A stretch of DNA of 64,000 nt from Platanthera guangdongensis (taxonomy: Eukaryota > Streptophyta > Magnoliopsida > Asparagales > Orchidaceae): positions 116,370,568 to 116,434,567 of the forward strand of contig CM077153.1 in NCBI GenBank assembly GCA_039583875.1, written 5' to 3'. Positions 11,298-21,507 of the stretch are shown piece after piece. Numbering within the stretch: position 1 is the stretch's first letter; each line of letters begins with the position of its first letter. A program made the translations under genes and the position numbers. The notes beneath the pieces are model-generated. The model did no database searches. It was not told where the DNA came from and saw only the letters and a list, made by a program, of their open reading frames with translations.

Positions 11298-12214
11298 TTG
11301 TTGAATCTGGGTGCCCTAATTTCGGATTATTATAAATATGATGTTTAGGGCTGCTGTATTTTCATTGCTGAATATTTGGAGAAGAGAATTCCTTCATTCC
11401 GGTGATCCCCTTCACAATGCCGACTCCGTGGAGCCCCCTTGGTGATAATTCCTTGGGTAAGTGTGTATCTTTTGATTTTTCCCTCCTCCTACACCCCCTC
11501 CCTGCTCTGTCCAGCCGCTGGCCACCTTCATGGCATCTCCAGCCACCCCTCTGTAAGCTTCTGCTCCCTCCTCTACTGTCCCCCCTGTCCAGCAGTCGCC
11601 TCCCCTATTCCTCCCCAGAACAGTTGGCCGCCCCCACTATTACTCACTCCAGCCGCCCCACCTATGGCCGACCCTTCCTTATCAGGCTGCCGCCCCAAAA
11701 CCACCCAGAACCCGTCGGAACTCCCTCCTCCTTATTTCAGATCTGCCGCCTCCCTTCCTTCATCCCACCCTCCTATTTATAGGACACCAACTCCCCCCCC
11801 CCCAAGACAACCCCCTTGGATGTTTTCTCCCCTAACCAGTCCAGATCTGGACTTTTCCAGCCATATCCAGACGCCCCGCCTCTTTCCTTTTGCTGTCATC
11901 ACCCCCATTCTGTGGATCCACCTCCCAACAGCTGGTCGTCACCAAAGATATCCAGATCTGGGCATTCTAGCCCAGATCCAGCCTTCCCCTTACTCTATCC
12001 GGTCCATCCACCCTTAGAATCCCTCTTTGAGCCCTCCAACATTCCGATTCATTTTATTACAACAACCATAATATTCGTATTGAGCTAGGAAGCGCATATA
12101 CGCCAAAAATAAGGCCGTACCCGTATCGGGTACGTTTCCGGTACGGATACGCGTACCGCACGACTGGGTTCGATATTATCGCACTTTTAGTTTTTTTAGG
12201 TTTCATTTCTTCTG
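11298..12214. other. Unassigned C-rich stretch
   Basis: No recognisable protein. Bases 11450-12020 are rich in C and T on the plus strand and stay open in two frames only because stop codons are rare in such sequence. A short palindromic run of CCGTACCCGTATCGGGTACG type lies at about 12112-12155. It may be the remains of an element, but I cannot assign it. Confidence 0.5.
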
Positions 12215-12445
12215 ATCCCACTCCCTACTCCCGATCTCGTCGCCGCTCCCTGCTCCTGCTCCGGATCTCGTCGCCACTCCCTGCTCCTGCTCCGGCTCCC
12301 GTCTCCGCTCCCTGCTCCTGCTCCTGATCCCGTCGCCGCTCCCTGCTCCTGCTCCGGCTCCCGTCGCCGCTCCTGCTCCGGCTCCCGTCGCCGCTCCTGC
12401 TCCGGCTCCCGTCGCCGCTCCTGCTCCGGCTCCCGTCGCCGGTCC
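12215..12445. repeat. About 24-bp tandem repeat (CTCCTGCTCCGGCTCCCGTC type)
   Basis: Roughly nine head-to-tail copies of a CTCC/GCTC-rich unit ending in GTCGCCG, the last ones nearly identical. The array stops at the TGTTAG start of the E3 LTR. Confidence 0.85.
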
Positions 12446-12691
12446 TGTTAGTTTAATTAATTAGTTCAAATTAATTTGTGAATGTGCTGTTAGTTCAATT
12501 TGTTAGTTCTATTAGAAAAGCCCATGTAAAGGGCCCATTAATGGGCCCTCTTTATTGCTTTTTCTATCATCCTTCTTTAGTCCCACATCTTGTATAGGAT
12601 TTATTTTTCTCTCCTCTTTCCTATATATTTGTATTCTCTCCCTGTATTTATCTATCTGAGCAATACATACAAGTTTTGAGCTTTTACAACA
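12446..12691 (+). repeat. E3 5' LTR
   Basis: Starts TGTTAGTTTAATT after the tandem repeat and ends TTTTACA or ACAACA just before the primer binding site. A TATATATT box lies near 12622. There is no second copy in the window, so the left edge is inferred from the TG start and typical copia LTR length. Confidence 0.65.
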
Positions 12692-12702
12692 TGGTATCAG
12701 AG
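12692..12702 (+). other. E3 primer binding site (initiator Met tRNA)
   Basis: TGGTATCAGAG, the standard complement of initiator Met tRNA used by plant copia elements, immediately after the LTR. Confidence 0.85.
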
Positions 12703-13565
12703 GGAGGTTCGAATTGAGCGGCCTTTCTTTCTCAACCCGCGCGGACTGTTTCTGTCCGCTACCCGCTCGGCCTCCTGCGGCCTGCCGGTCTGTCCGCTCC
12801 GCTCCTCCTCTCCCTTGAACTCCTCTTTCCGTGGTTCCATCCCTCCCCTCCGTCATTTTATAGCCTTCCCTCCCTCTTCTTCTCCGTGGGTCCACCTTAC
12901 CTCTCTCTCCTCCAGACCGCTCTATCTCTCGCGGCCTGTTCTCCCGCGCTGCGGCTTGCTACTCTCGTTGCCTGCTCGTGCTCGCAACGGACTCCCTTGC
13001 TTGCTGCGGCTTCCTCCGGTTCGCTGCGGCCTGCCCCTTCTGCTCTAGCTCGCAGCGGCTTCTTCCTGCTCTCTTCTGCTCGTTACCCGCCCGGCCTCCT
13101 GCGGCCTGCCTCTTCTGCGGGTTCTTGTTGGTCGCTGCTGTTTCTTCTCTATCCGCTCGAGTCTCTCTCCTCGCGGGTTTCTTCTCCTCAGTTCTCTGGT
13201 CCGCCTGACCATACGGGTTGTTCCTCTCTCACTTGCATCTTGGTCGCGGTATCCTCCGGCTGCGGCCTGTGTCTGCCCGCTGCGGACTCCTCTGTTCACG
13301 GCCTGTCTCTGTTCGCGCGGACTGTCTCTGCCCGCTGCGGCCTGTCTCTATCCGCGCGGCCTATCTCTGACCGCTGCGGCCTGTCTCTGCTCTCCTTGAC
13401 CGGCTCCAGTGCGCCGCGGTCTGTTCCTGTCCTCCGCGACATACTCCAGCTCGCCGCGGCCTCCTCCAGCCCGCTCCTTGCCGCACGTGTTTGTACTCGA
13501 TGCGGCCTGCCTTCTGCTGTGCATCAGTCAGTTGGTTCTGCCCGCCTCCTCTCCTCCAGGTCGCC
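12703..13565 (+). other. E3 leader, CT-rich
   Basis: About 860 bases between primer binding site and gag ATG, dominated by repeated CTGCGGCCTG(T/C)CTCT and CGCTGCGG words. Long ORFs here (for example 12886-13815) are low-complexity Ser/Leu/Arg translations that overlap gag in another frame and match nothing I know. Confidence 0.6.
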
Positions 13566-14589
13566 ATGTCCTCTAGTGACTCCACTACCGCTCACCCCCC
13601 GGCGGCCCCCGTGGCTCCTCCTCCCGAACTCCGCGATGAGCTTCAGATTACTACTCTTTCCCTCTCTGGCAAGTCGAATTTCATCCCCTGGGTTCACTCC
13701 GTCTGGAGGGTCTTGCAAGCCAAGGGCCTTGCACGTCACCTTACCCAGGGCCCTCCAACTCCTCCTACTGATGAATGGCTATGGAGTGACGGTCGCGTCC
13801 AGACCTGGATCCTGAACTTGATGGAGGGTGAGCCGTACCAGATGCTTATGTATCATGAGACCGCCAAAGCAATGTGGGATGCACTCCATTCCTTGTACTC
13901 GGGCAAGGACAGCCTTCAACACCTTTTTGACCTCATCACCGATCTTCAAGCTCTGGATATCGGCAGAGCTATGGACATGACCTCCTTTGTGTCCCGGGCT
14001 AAAACTCTCATGGAGGCCTGGATTCAGCACCAGCCCCTACTACTGATCTCGCTATTCAACGAGCCCAGAAGGAGGCGGTCTGTATTGCTATGATTATGGA
14101 TCGAGTCCCGCCGCACCTTCACAGTATCCGGGCCCAGGTTCTGGCATCACCTGCTACCCCTTCCTTCTCTGATTTTTGCTCTATGTTACTCCGAGTACCA
14201 CCTCCACCGGAGGCTTCTGCACCACCCTCGCCGGCTCTTCTTCAACAGGCCCTTCCTCCCTTACTTCCCCCACCATCTCTTCCTCGGGGTGGACGTACGG
14301 CCTCCCGCGGACGAGGCCGTGGTGGTCGCGGTCGGCCCAAGTGCACCTACTGCGGCCGGGATGGCCACACTGAAGCGGTCTGTCACAAGAAATATGGTTA
14401 CCCTCCTCGCCTGCCTACTGCTGCTGTTACTGATAGCTCTCCCCCCATTGGTACCGACCTTGAGGCTCTTCGCCTTCAGCTTCAACAACTCCAGGGGCTC
14501 CTCAACCCTCCATCTGCTTCAGTTGCCTCCACCTCTCCTGCAGGTATTGCCTCATCCTCCATTACAAGTACTTCCTGTCTTTCCTCTGG
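13566..14589 (+). pseudogene. E3 gag
   Basis: The start ATG at 13566 follows TCGCC and gives MSSSDSTTAHPP. The domain is the copia-type Gag with LSGKSNFIPWVHSVWRVL, LMEGEPYQMLMYHETAKAMWDALHSLY and LQALDIGRAMDMTSF. Near 14040 one base appears lost: the frame leading to LLISLF ends at 14093, while the correct sense (TTDLAIQRAQKEAVCIAMIMD) continues in another frame. Downstream are an Arg/Gly-rich patch and a zinc knuckle CTYCGRDGHTEAVCHKK near 14340-14390. Gag binds and packages element RNA; this copy is frameshifted. Confidence 0.85.
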
Positions 14590-15267
14590 TTCTCATTGGA
14601 TCCTGGACTCGGGCACCACCCACCACATCACCTCCCTGCCGCCGCCACGGTTCTCGGATGCTCCTCATCCCCCGTCTATTACTGTGGCCAACGGTGCGCT
14701 TGTTCCGGTCTCCGGATGTGCTGATCTCTTCATCCACCCCTCTCTCTCTTCGTTTTGCTCTTTATGTGCCGACCTCACCCTTTAATTTACTCTCTGTTGG
14801 CTGTCTTACTAATGATATGAACTGTTATATCACCTTCACCTCTTATGGTTTTTTGATATAGGATCAGCAGACGCAGATTACCATTGGTAGGGGTCGACTG
14901 CAGAACGGGCTCTACCTCCTCGATGTTTCTTCTACCGCCCTTTCCTCTGTCTCCTCTACTGACTGGCATTGTCGTCTTGGGCATGCCCCTCTACCTATCC
15001 TCCAGAAGGCGCTTCCTGACGTTTCCCTTCCTGCTTTTAGATGTGATTCCTGTATTCTTGGCAAACTGACACGTTCTTCTTATCCCGCACATTGTACTCA
15101 GAGCTCTGCACCTTTTGATCTAATTCATTCTGATATTTGGGGACCGTATAAGATTCCAAGTATCTTTGGTTATCGTTACTTTATAACATTTATTGACGAT
15201 TACTCTCGCACCACCTAGTTGTATCTCCTTCATGATCGCTCAGAGCTTCCTCACATATCAGCGAACA
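14590..15267 (+). pseudogene. E3 protease and integrase N-terminal part
   Basis: HWILDSGTTHHI marks the copia protease with its DSG triad. A frame change near 14750 leads to FALYVPTSPFNLLSVGCL, then a TAG at 14860-14862, likely from CAG, and onward in the same frame. The GAG-pre-integrase motif (DWHCRLGHAPLPIL, CDSCILGKLTR) and the first integrase Asp (LIHSDIWGPYK) follow. Another TAG (TGG in relatives) stops it after FIDDYSRTT. The frame ends where E4 LTR sequence begins. Confidence 0.85.
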
Positions 15268-16944
15268 CCGATACCCGTGTGTTGTTCCAGGCGAGCCGAT
15301 TTTGACGGCGAATGAGGCACACGGCCCTGGACACGGGCGTGTGCCAGGCCGTGTGCGGTCCAGATTGGGCATTTCAGTCCCGAATCAAAGCCGTTCATTT
15401 CTTTAATTGATGATCCAATGACTGGGGGTTATTCCTGAAGGGATATACCCGGGATTGGACTTAGAGACCCTCACTTTTCATGAGTGGATATCTTTCTAAA
15501 AGCTTAGAGAGAGAGGAGAGCCAAGGAAGGAAGAAGGAGCTAGATCCGGCCATTGGAGGAGTTTCGAAGCTCCAAATCGCGAGCCGACTCCGGATCCGCG
15601 GAGGCAAAGCTATTGCGGTGCTTTTCATCCGCTTATTTTTCCATGGCGCCAAAGAAGAACGCAAGGGTAATGATTCTCTTCTTGAGCATGAGTAGCTCTC
15701 CTTCTTTGCATAGGAAGCCCGCTCTCGCGAGTTTGCGGTGAGTTGGAGGCGTTCCTTCGGGTAGATATGTGAAGTCCCCATTGTATAGAGTCCGTAAGCG
15801 AGAACGGACATAGGCATGATGTGTGAAGCCTACCCGGACATTTTGGTCTGGATCGGTGATGTTGCATTGCATAAGGCCGGAGAAGACTCTGTGTTATTGG
15901 TTGTTTTTCGGGTTTTCTACACGGTAGATTGCAACAGGGAGCCTTGGGGATTAACCCAAAGGTGCGCCCGGAAAACTGGGCGGATACGTGATCTTGCCAA
16001 CTTGGTGGCCTGAGAGCTAACTTGAACATAACCGGGTTATGTGAATTGTGATGGAAACGGGACTCGGGGGAAGTTTGACCCGCGCATATGGCTTAAATTG
16101 TCGTTGCGATGTGAGCACGGGTTAGATGGAACCGTACCCGTTCTATGTCGTTCGGTTAAAGAGACCTAAGGGTACGTGGCACTTGTCGTTGGCATAGATT
16201 AGGGTCTTCGGCGGTCTATGGCTTAAATTGTCGTGACCCAGGCCAAGAAGACAAAATGCTCATAGGTTTGGTCGTCAAAGTGGTGGTGGTGAGTCCGGAA
16301 TGTCTATGGCTTTAACTGACGTGACATCGACCGGTTCACCGAGAATGTACCCTGAGAGCACGGGGCGTGTGGCCGTGCGAGCCAACGTCTGTGATGAAAT
16401 GGTTATATATATTGCTCGCTTATGCTAATGAAATGCAGGGAAGGAGCATCGCCGCCCCGAGTTGGGGGCGGGATCGTTATAATTTGGTCAGCATTGCTGA
16501 CTGTTGACTTATTTTGCCACCGTGTGGTGGTTTGTTGCTTGCAGGTGCTGCTGGACCAAGCGGTCAATAGCGGGCTAAAGCCCAAGTGCGAAGCCGGCCC
16601 TCGAAGGCCTAATTGGAAGTGTTTACTGTTTTATTCATGTATGACCGGCCTGCGTGCCATGGTTTGTAAACCATGTAATATCAAGTGAAACATTTTGTAA
16701 GGCCTTAAGGCTTGTGTTGGTTTTTGTATAACATTCCTATTTTGTATTAGTGGACATTCATGTTTTAGTGTTGGGTTCTTATTTGCAACTTTTATAAACT
16801 GCTTCCGCTAGAATGCTCTGTGTAGGACGTTATGATTGGTTGGATGGTTTCCATGAGTAACCACCCGGTCTGTCTGTAGTATATGGCGTCGGTCCCCGGC
16901 CGGACCTACTGTTATATGCTATGCGACGGATAGGGGGTGTTACA
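15268..16944 (+). repeat. E4 5' LTR, 5'-truncated
   Basis: Bases 15269 onward match 35357 onward of the 3' LTR (starting CGATACCCGTGTGTTG). The LTR ends GGGGTGTTACA three bases before the primer binding site. About 730 bases of the LTR start, including most of the CACGGGCGTGT array, are missing. Three spaced copies of an ATGGCTTAAATTGTCG-like word lie at about 16090, 16220 and 16305. ORFs in this stretch are not genes. Confidence 0.88.
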
Positions 16945-16947
16945 ATT

Positions 16948-16958
16948 TGGTATCAGAC
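16948..16958 (+). other. E4 primer binding site (initiator Met tRNA)
   Basis: TGGTATCAGAC, three bases after the LTR end. The same spacing and sequence occur in E6 on the minus strand. Confidence 0.85.
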
Positions 16959-17214
16959 TACTGGTTTTGGTCGGGCTTAAAATGAATTCGTGGGCGAATT
17001 CTTTTTAAGGGGTGGTGAGCACATTGTGTGCGTCATCGTTATAACAGTAAAAGAACCCATGAATGTCCACTTAGGAATGAAAATACACGTGTTTGAGGAA
17101 CCTGCATGTTCCTATAATTATTGTTTGCAATTTATTTGGTCGCTTAACGGTGTTTTCTACCACTATAGGTGACCAGAAGTGGTGTTGGGCCGTCAGAACG
17201 ACGAGTTTCTGAGG

Positions 17215-18060
17215 CTAGCAGTGCACCAGATGTTGCTCCGCAACACCTCTATCGGCTGAGAACATACGATTGGTGGCAGAAGCGGTGTTGGCCGTGATAA
17301 ATGCGCAGCCTGCAAGGCAAACGCAGCAGCCCGCTCCTGCGATGGAGCAGGAACCTCTGCAAGAGGCTGAGCCGAGGAGAGTGGAGCAAGTGGTAGTGGA
17401 ACCGGTGGTGCCAAGGAGGGCAGCCGAGAGACAGCTCAAGCATGTTATGAGCTTTAATCCTCCTGTATTCTCGGGGTTGGGAACCCCATCTCAAGCTGAA
17501 GACTGGCTCTCCAGGGTGAAGAGAGTCATGACAGCAACGGAGACGGAGGAGTGGTAAATGACCACCATCGCTACATTCCTTTTGGACGGTGAAGCGAGAA
17601 TGTTGTGGGAAGGATTGGAGCTGCACTTGTTGAGAGGTAGGCAACTTGTTGATGTCTCGATGGAGGAGTTCTCGAGATTGTTCTTGGCTAGATACCTCCC
17701 TTCGACGCAGAGGATAGCGTTGGAGAATGAGTTTCTGAATTTTCTTAACCTTGGTCAACACTGCCCGGTCCTTGGAGAAGGACATGAAGAATGTACAAGC
17801 AAAGAAAAGCTTGGGTAATAGGAAATCTGAATTCAAAGTGCCGACTACTTCAAAGTCCGGCTATCGGAGGTCTTTCAAGAAGCATAGGACTTCGGGTCCA
17901 GCTCCTTCTGGTGCTTCTGGGGCGACTACGAGTCGGACCCCGGGTGCGTGTTTTACTTGTGGAAAGACGGGGCACTTTGCCCGTGACTGTTGGAGCGGAC
18001 GTCCTAAGTCCGAGAGAAGGCCGGGAGCTGCTTATGAAGAGAAGGGAAAGGCGGTGTAGT
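17215..18060 (+). pseudogene. E4 gag
   Basis: Open stretches 17270-17557 and 17558-17818 share a frame split by one TAA. They carry the Retrotrans_gag domain (FSGLGTPSQAEDWLSRVKRVM, FLLDGEARMLWEGL, FLARYLPSTQRIALENEFLN). About 17750 the sense shifts to 17751-18059, with RTSGPAPSGASGATT and an intact zinc knuckle CFTCGKTGHFARDC. Compared with E6 gag, the segment between FLNL and the knuckle region looks shortened, so an internal deletion is likely. The start codon is uncertain; the 17215-17270 region may hold it. Confidence 0.85.
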
Positions 18061-18186
18061 CGACCACGTCCCACTATGCTCCGGCCCAACCAAGGGTCTA
18101 TAATCTTGGCCAACAGGAGGCCATCAAACAGGCTGATGTGGTGACAGGTACGGTTTAATTTATAGCAAGTCAATTTCTTTAAATAC

Positions 18187-18779
18187 TTGTTATGTACATG
18201 TTACCTTACCACTGCTTGTTTAGGATTTGTATTGATTTGTGAAAATCCGGCACGAGCACTCTTCGATACGGGAGCTTCACACTCCTTCTTATCCGAAGGA
18301 TTTATATCACGCATCGGAGTCCCTTCTTCGATGGCGAAGGATAAGTTGGATGTGTTGTTGCCCAATGGGTGTTCGATGCGAGCGGATAGGTTCTGCGATG
18401 TTAAGATTCGTATTGGGAATCAGGAGTTCGACCTGCAGGCGTCTTTACTTCCATTGGCGGAGTTCGACGTTATATTTGGCATGGAGTGGCTCTCGGAGCA
18501 GCAGGCCTATATTGACTGCGGTCGCAATGAAGTCAAGCTGGGAACAAGTCATGAGATTACTTTTACGGGCTTAAAGGGGTCGAGCAAGACGTTGATGTCT
18601 GCTCTTCAGGTGGTGAAGGTGGTTCGTGCCGGTGCAGAACTGTTCTTTACACTAGTGTAGGTTGCAAAGTCGAAGCCCGCATTGGATTGTATTTCAGTGG
18701 TATTGGAATACCCTGATGTGTTCCCGCAGATCTTCCTGGAGCCCCGCCTCAACGGGAGATAGATTTTACGATTGAGCTA
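18187..18779 (+). pseudogene. E4 aspartic protease and RT linker
   Basis: The frame 18187-18660 carries a complete-looking retropepsin-like domain: LFDTGASHSFLSEGFI with the DTG triad intact, a [17 protein letters not shown] flap/substrate region, and the tail [19 protein letters not shown]. It ends with TAG at 18658-18660. The linker ([16 protein letters not shown]) follows in frame, then a frameshift near 18730. The protease would cleave the Gag-Pol polyprotein. Confidence 0.88.
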
Positions 18780-19391
18780 GTGCCAGGTGCAAAGCCTGTG
18801 TCACGATCTCCTTATCGGCTAGCGCATAAGGAAATGGCGGAGCTGAAAGTTCAACTGCAAGAGTTGTTGGAGCAAGGGTATGTGCGCCCGAGTTCTTCGC
18901 CTTGGAGCGCACCAGTCCTCTTTGTTAAGAAGAAGGACGGAAGCTTGAGGCTATGTATTGATTATCGGGAGCTCAACAAGCTGACGGAGAAGAACAAGTA
19001 CCTGATCCCCCGGATTGATGATCTTTTTGATCACTTAGTCGGGTTGACGGTGTACTCGAAGTTGGATCTCAAGGCTGGGTACTATCAGCTGCGAATAAGG
19101 GAGAGTGATATCCCGAAGACAGCGTTTAGTACGAGATACGGGCATTATGAGTTTACGGTCATGCCGTTTGGGCTTACTAATGCGCCGTTAGTGTTCATGG
19201 ACTTGATGAACAGGACTTTCACGGAGTACTTGGACCGTTTCGTGATCGTCTTCATCGACGATATTTTGGTGTACTCGCAAAGTGAGGAAGATCACTTCAA
19301 GCATCTTCATTTGGTTTTGGAGACGCTAAGGAGAAATCAGTTGTATGCCAAGTTCTCGAAGTGCGAGTTTTGTCTATCCTCAGTGGCATTC
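18780..19391 (+). pseudogene. E4 reverse transcriptase, 5' part up to the E5 insertion
   Basis: Open frame with the RT fingers ([30 protein letters not shown]), [31 protein letters not shown] and the catalytic [10 protein letters not shown] box, running to [14 protein letters not shown]. At 19392 it meets the E5 LTR start TGTTGGG. The RT thumb resumes at 32341. In E6 the two halves are contiguous as [15 protein letters not shown]. Confidence 0.92.
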
Positions 19392-19533
19392 TGTTGGGTA
19401 CATTGGTCCAAATGTACCTGATTTGAAGAAGCCTCACCCAACTCAATGATATACATCAAAATGTATTTGATGTATTTTGAGTTACATGTGCAGGTTAAGT
19501 ATTTGCAAGAAAGAAGAAAAGTTTCTAAGTCCA

Positions 19534-20424
19534 TGTGTCGACACCCAGAGGGAAAGTGTCGACACTTAAGAAGACTTGTGTCGACACCCAGGCAAGCAGT
19601 GTCGACACTTGGAGTCATTGTGTCGACACCAGGGATGCTGAGTCAACACCAGACACAAAGTGTCGACACAAGGAGCTGTGTCGACACTCAATGAAGAAAA
19701 GCCAGTAAAGCTGTGTCGACACTTAACAATTGTGTCGACACCCAGTAAAGCTGTGTCTACATCAGAAAGTGTCGACACCCAGAACAATATGTCGACACTC
19801 AGCAAAAGCCAGCAGAGACTAAGTACAAGTGTCGACACCCAGAACAATCTGTCGACACTTAGCAGAAGAGTCAACACTGGAAGTAAGTGTCGACACCCAG
19901 AACAATGTGTCGACACTTAGCTGAAGACTCAACACTTGAAGAAAGTGTCGACACAAGGAGCTCTGTCGACACTTAGCAAAGAACAGCAAAGTTCAAGAAT
20001 ATTCTAAGTACAAGTGTCGACACTAAGGGAATGTGTCGACACTCAGCCAGAGTCTCGACTGAAGATGTAAGTGTCGACACCCAAAGCAATGTGTCGACAC
20101 TCAACAAGTATCAACAATGAAGACATGTGTCGACACCAAGAAGCAGTGTCGACACTTGACAGATACAACACATGAAGATGTGTCGACACAAAGGTGTTGT
20201 GTCGACACTTAGAAGAATTCAGCAAAATTCTGAAGAACAAGTACTTGTGTCGACACTCCATTTCAGTGTCGACACATGAAGAAGAACTAGTGTCGAGATA
20301 CAAAATCTACAACACAAGGAGTTGTGTCGACACCTTGTAGGCTAGTGTCGACACTTAGACAACATGTGTCGACACTTGGTCTATAAGTGTCGACACTTAA
20401 AGACAGAAAGTCTCGACACTTTCA
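19534..20424. repeat. GTGTCGACAC palindrome array in E5 LTR
   Basis: I count about 28 exact copies of the 10-bp palindrome plus several one-base variants in 890 bp. Spacing is irregular, about 15 to 40 bp. It sits upstream of the TATA box, in U3. Linkers vary (CCCAGAACAAT and TTAGCAAAG recur). It recurs in the 3' LTR (30475-31340). Confidence 0.93.
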
Positions 20425-20552
20425 GACAGACAGAGAATTTTCAAGAACTGACTGGATGACTTGACAGCTGCCATTCCAGCCGGTCTACAGCACCTGTCAA
20501 AGTTGTCAGAATTCAGTTATGGACCGGACCAGCCGGTTACCATGAAGAAGGC

Positions 20553-20562
20553 CTATAAATAG
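20553..20562 (+). promoter_or_regulatory. E5 LTR TATA box
   Basis: CTATAAATAG inside the palindromic AGGCCTATAAATAGGCCT, conserved in the 3' LTR near 31487. It lies about 130 bases after the palindrome array, as expected for an LTR promoter. The transcription start is not visible. Confidence 0.7.
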
Positions 20563-21406
20563 GCCTATGATGTCTACAGAAATTGATGGATCAACAAGTT
20601 GTTGAAGAAATTGAACACAAGTCCAAGTTCAGATTTAAAGAAGATCTAGCTATCAAGTGAAGATCTAAGAAGTTGGAGAGAGAGAGCTCCATCCAAGAAA
20701 TCAGCTGTTGGAACCCAGCTGAGAAGAAGGATTCAGATTGGTCTGAATCTTAAGAAGCAGAGATCAAGGATCAACTGCAGAAGGAGTCAATCTTATTGAG
20801 TTCTACTTTCAAGAAGCTTTGAAGAAAGCTAAGTCAGATTGAGTCCAGCTGAGTTCTTCCAAGAACTCATCAAGAATCTCACAACTTATCTCTCTTTCAT
20901 CTAAGTTGTTGAGTTTATACTTTTTGTATTCATTATAACTTGTAGGATCCTTAGCGATCTGAGATTGTAAGCCTGCAATTATAAAGGCTGAGGGTAGGAG
21001 AGTTAAATCTCTGAGTGTAGGCCTTTGTGGCTGAGTGTAAGCCTTTGTGGCTGAGTGTATGCCTTTGTGGCTGAGTGTAGGCTTTGTGGAAAAGCTGAGT
21101 TGTAGGGCCTTGGGCCTGAGGTGTAGGAACCAGTTTGGGTTCTGAGATAGTGAAGGAGTTTGGCCGAATCTAGTACACTGCTAGATAGGGGAAGGGGGAA
21201 AGTGGATGTACCCAAAGCTTGGGGAACCACTATAAAACTCTGTGTCTTCTGTGTACTGTGGTTTGCTGTGAATGCTGTGTGATTGCTGTGAAATAGTAGA
21301 TAGAAATCTGTGTTAAATACTGATTGCTGCCATAAAAAGTTAAAAAGAATTTGGTCACCTATTCACCCCCCCCCCCTCTAGGTGTTTAGGTACTATATCT
21401 TTCAAG

Positions 21407-21417
21407 TGGTATCAGAG
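21407..21417 (+). other. E5 primer binding site (initiator Met tRNA)
   Basis: TGGTATCAGAG two bases after the LTR end. Confidence 0.88.
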
Positions 21418-21507
21418 GGAGGTTACTCAAAAAGGACTAACAGTCTGAGTAGATCCTGTTGGCAGATTCAGGTTAAGTCAATTACAGATTCAAGAAAATC
21501 AAGAACT

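Larger units (their letters stand above)
12446..15267 (+). mobile_element. E3: Ty1/copia retrotransposon, 3'-truncated
   Basis: Order on the plus strand: short LTR (about 245 bp), Met primer binding site, long leader, gag with zinc knuckle, protease, and the start of integrase. After the integrase motif FIDDYSRTT the sequence passes within about 70 bases into the interior of a gypsy LTR (E4). The rest of integrase, RT, RNase H and the 3' LTR are missing from the window. The junction looks like a deletion or illegitimate recombination, not an insertion, because neither partner is at its terminus. Confidence 0.85.
19392..21404 (+). repeat. E5 5' LTR
   Basis: TGTTGGGTACATTGG at the start and ATATCTTTCA at the end, with the partner at 30324-32340. 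It contains the GTGTCGACAC array (19534-20424), a TATA box (20553-20562), short GCCTTTGTGGCTGAGTGTA repeats (21010-21090) and a C-tract at 21365-21376 close to the 3' end. Several of the differences between the two LTRs turn the CG of the palindrome into CA. Confidence 0.95.

Noticed and set aside
11439..12017. 192-codon proline-rich ORF
   Set aside because: Open in two frames at once because of C-richness. No start context or motif supports a gene.
12886..13815. 309-codon plus-strand ORF
   Set aside because: Low-complexity Ser/Leu/Arg product of a CT-rich leader; it overlaps the gag of E3 in another frame and has no recognisable domain.
19534..20424. Regularly recurring palindromic repeats resembling a CRISPR array
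   Set aside because: The surrounding genes are plant retrotransposon genes, spacing is irregular, linkers are themselves repeated, and no cas gene is present. It is an LTR palindrome array.
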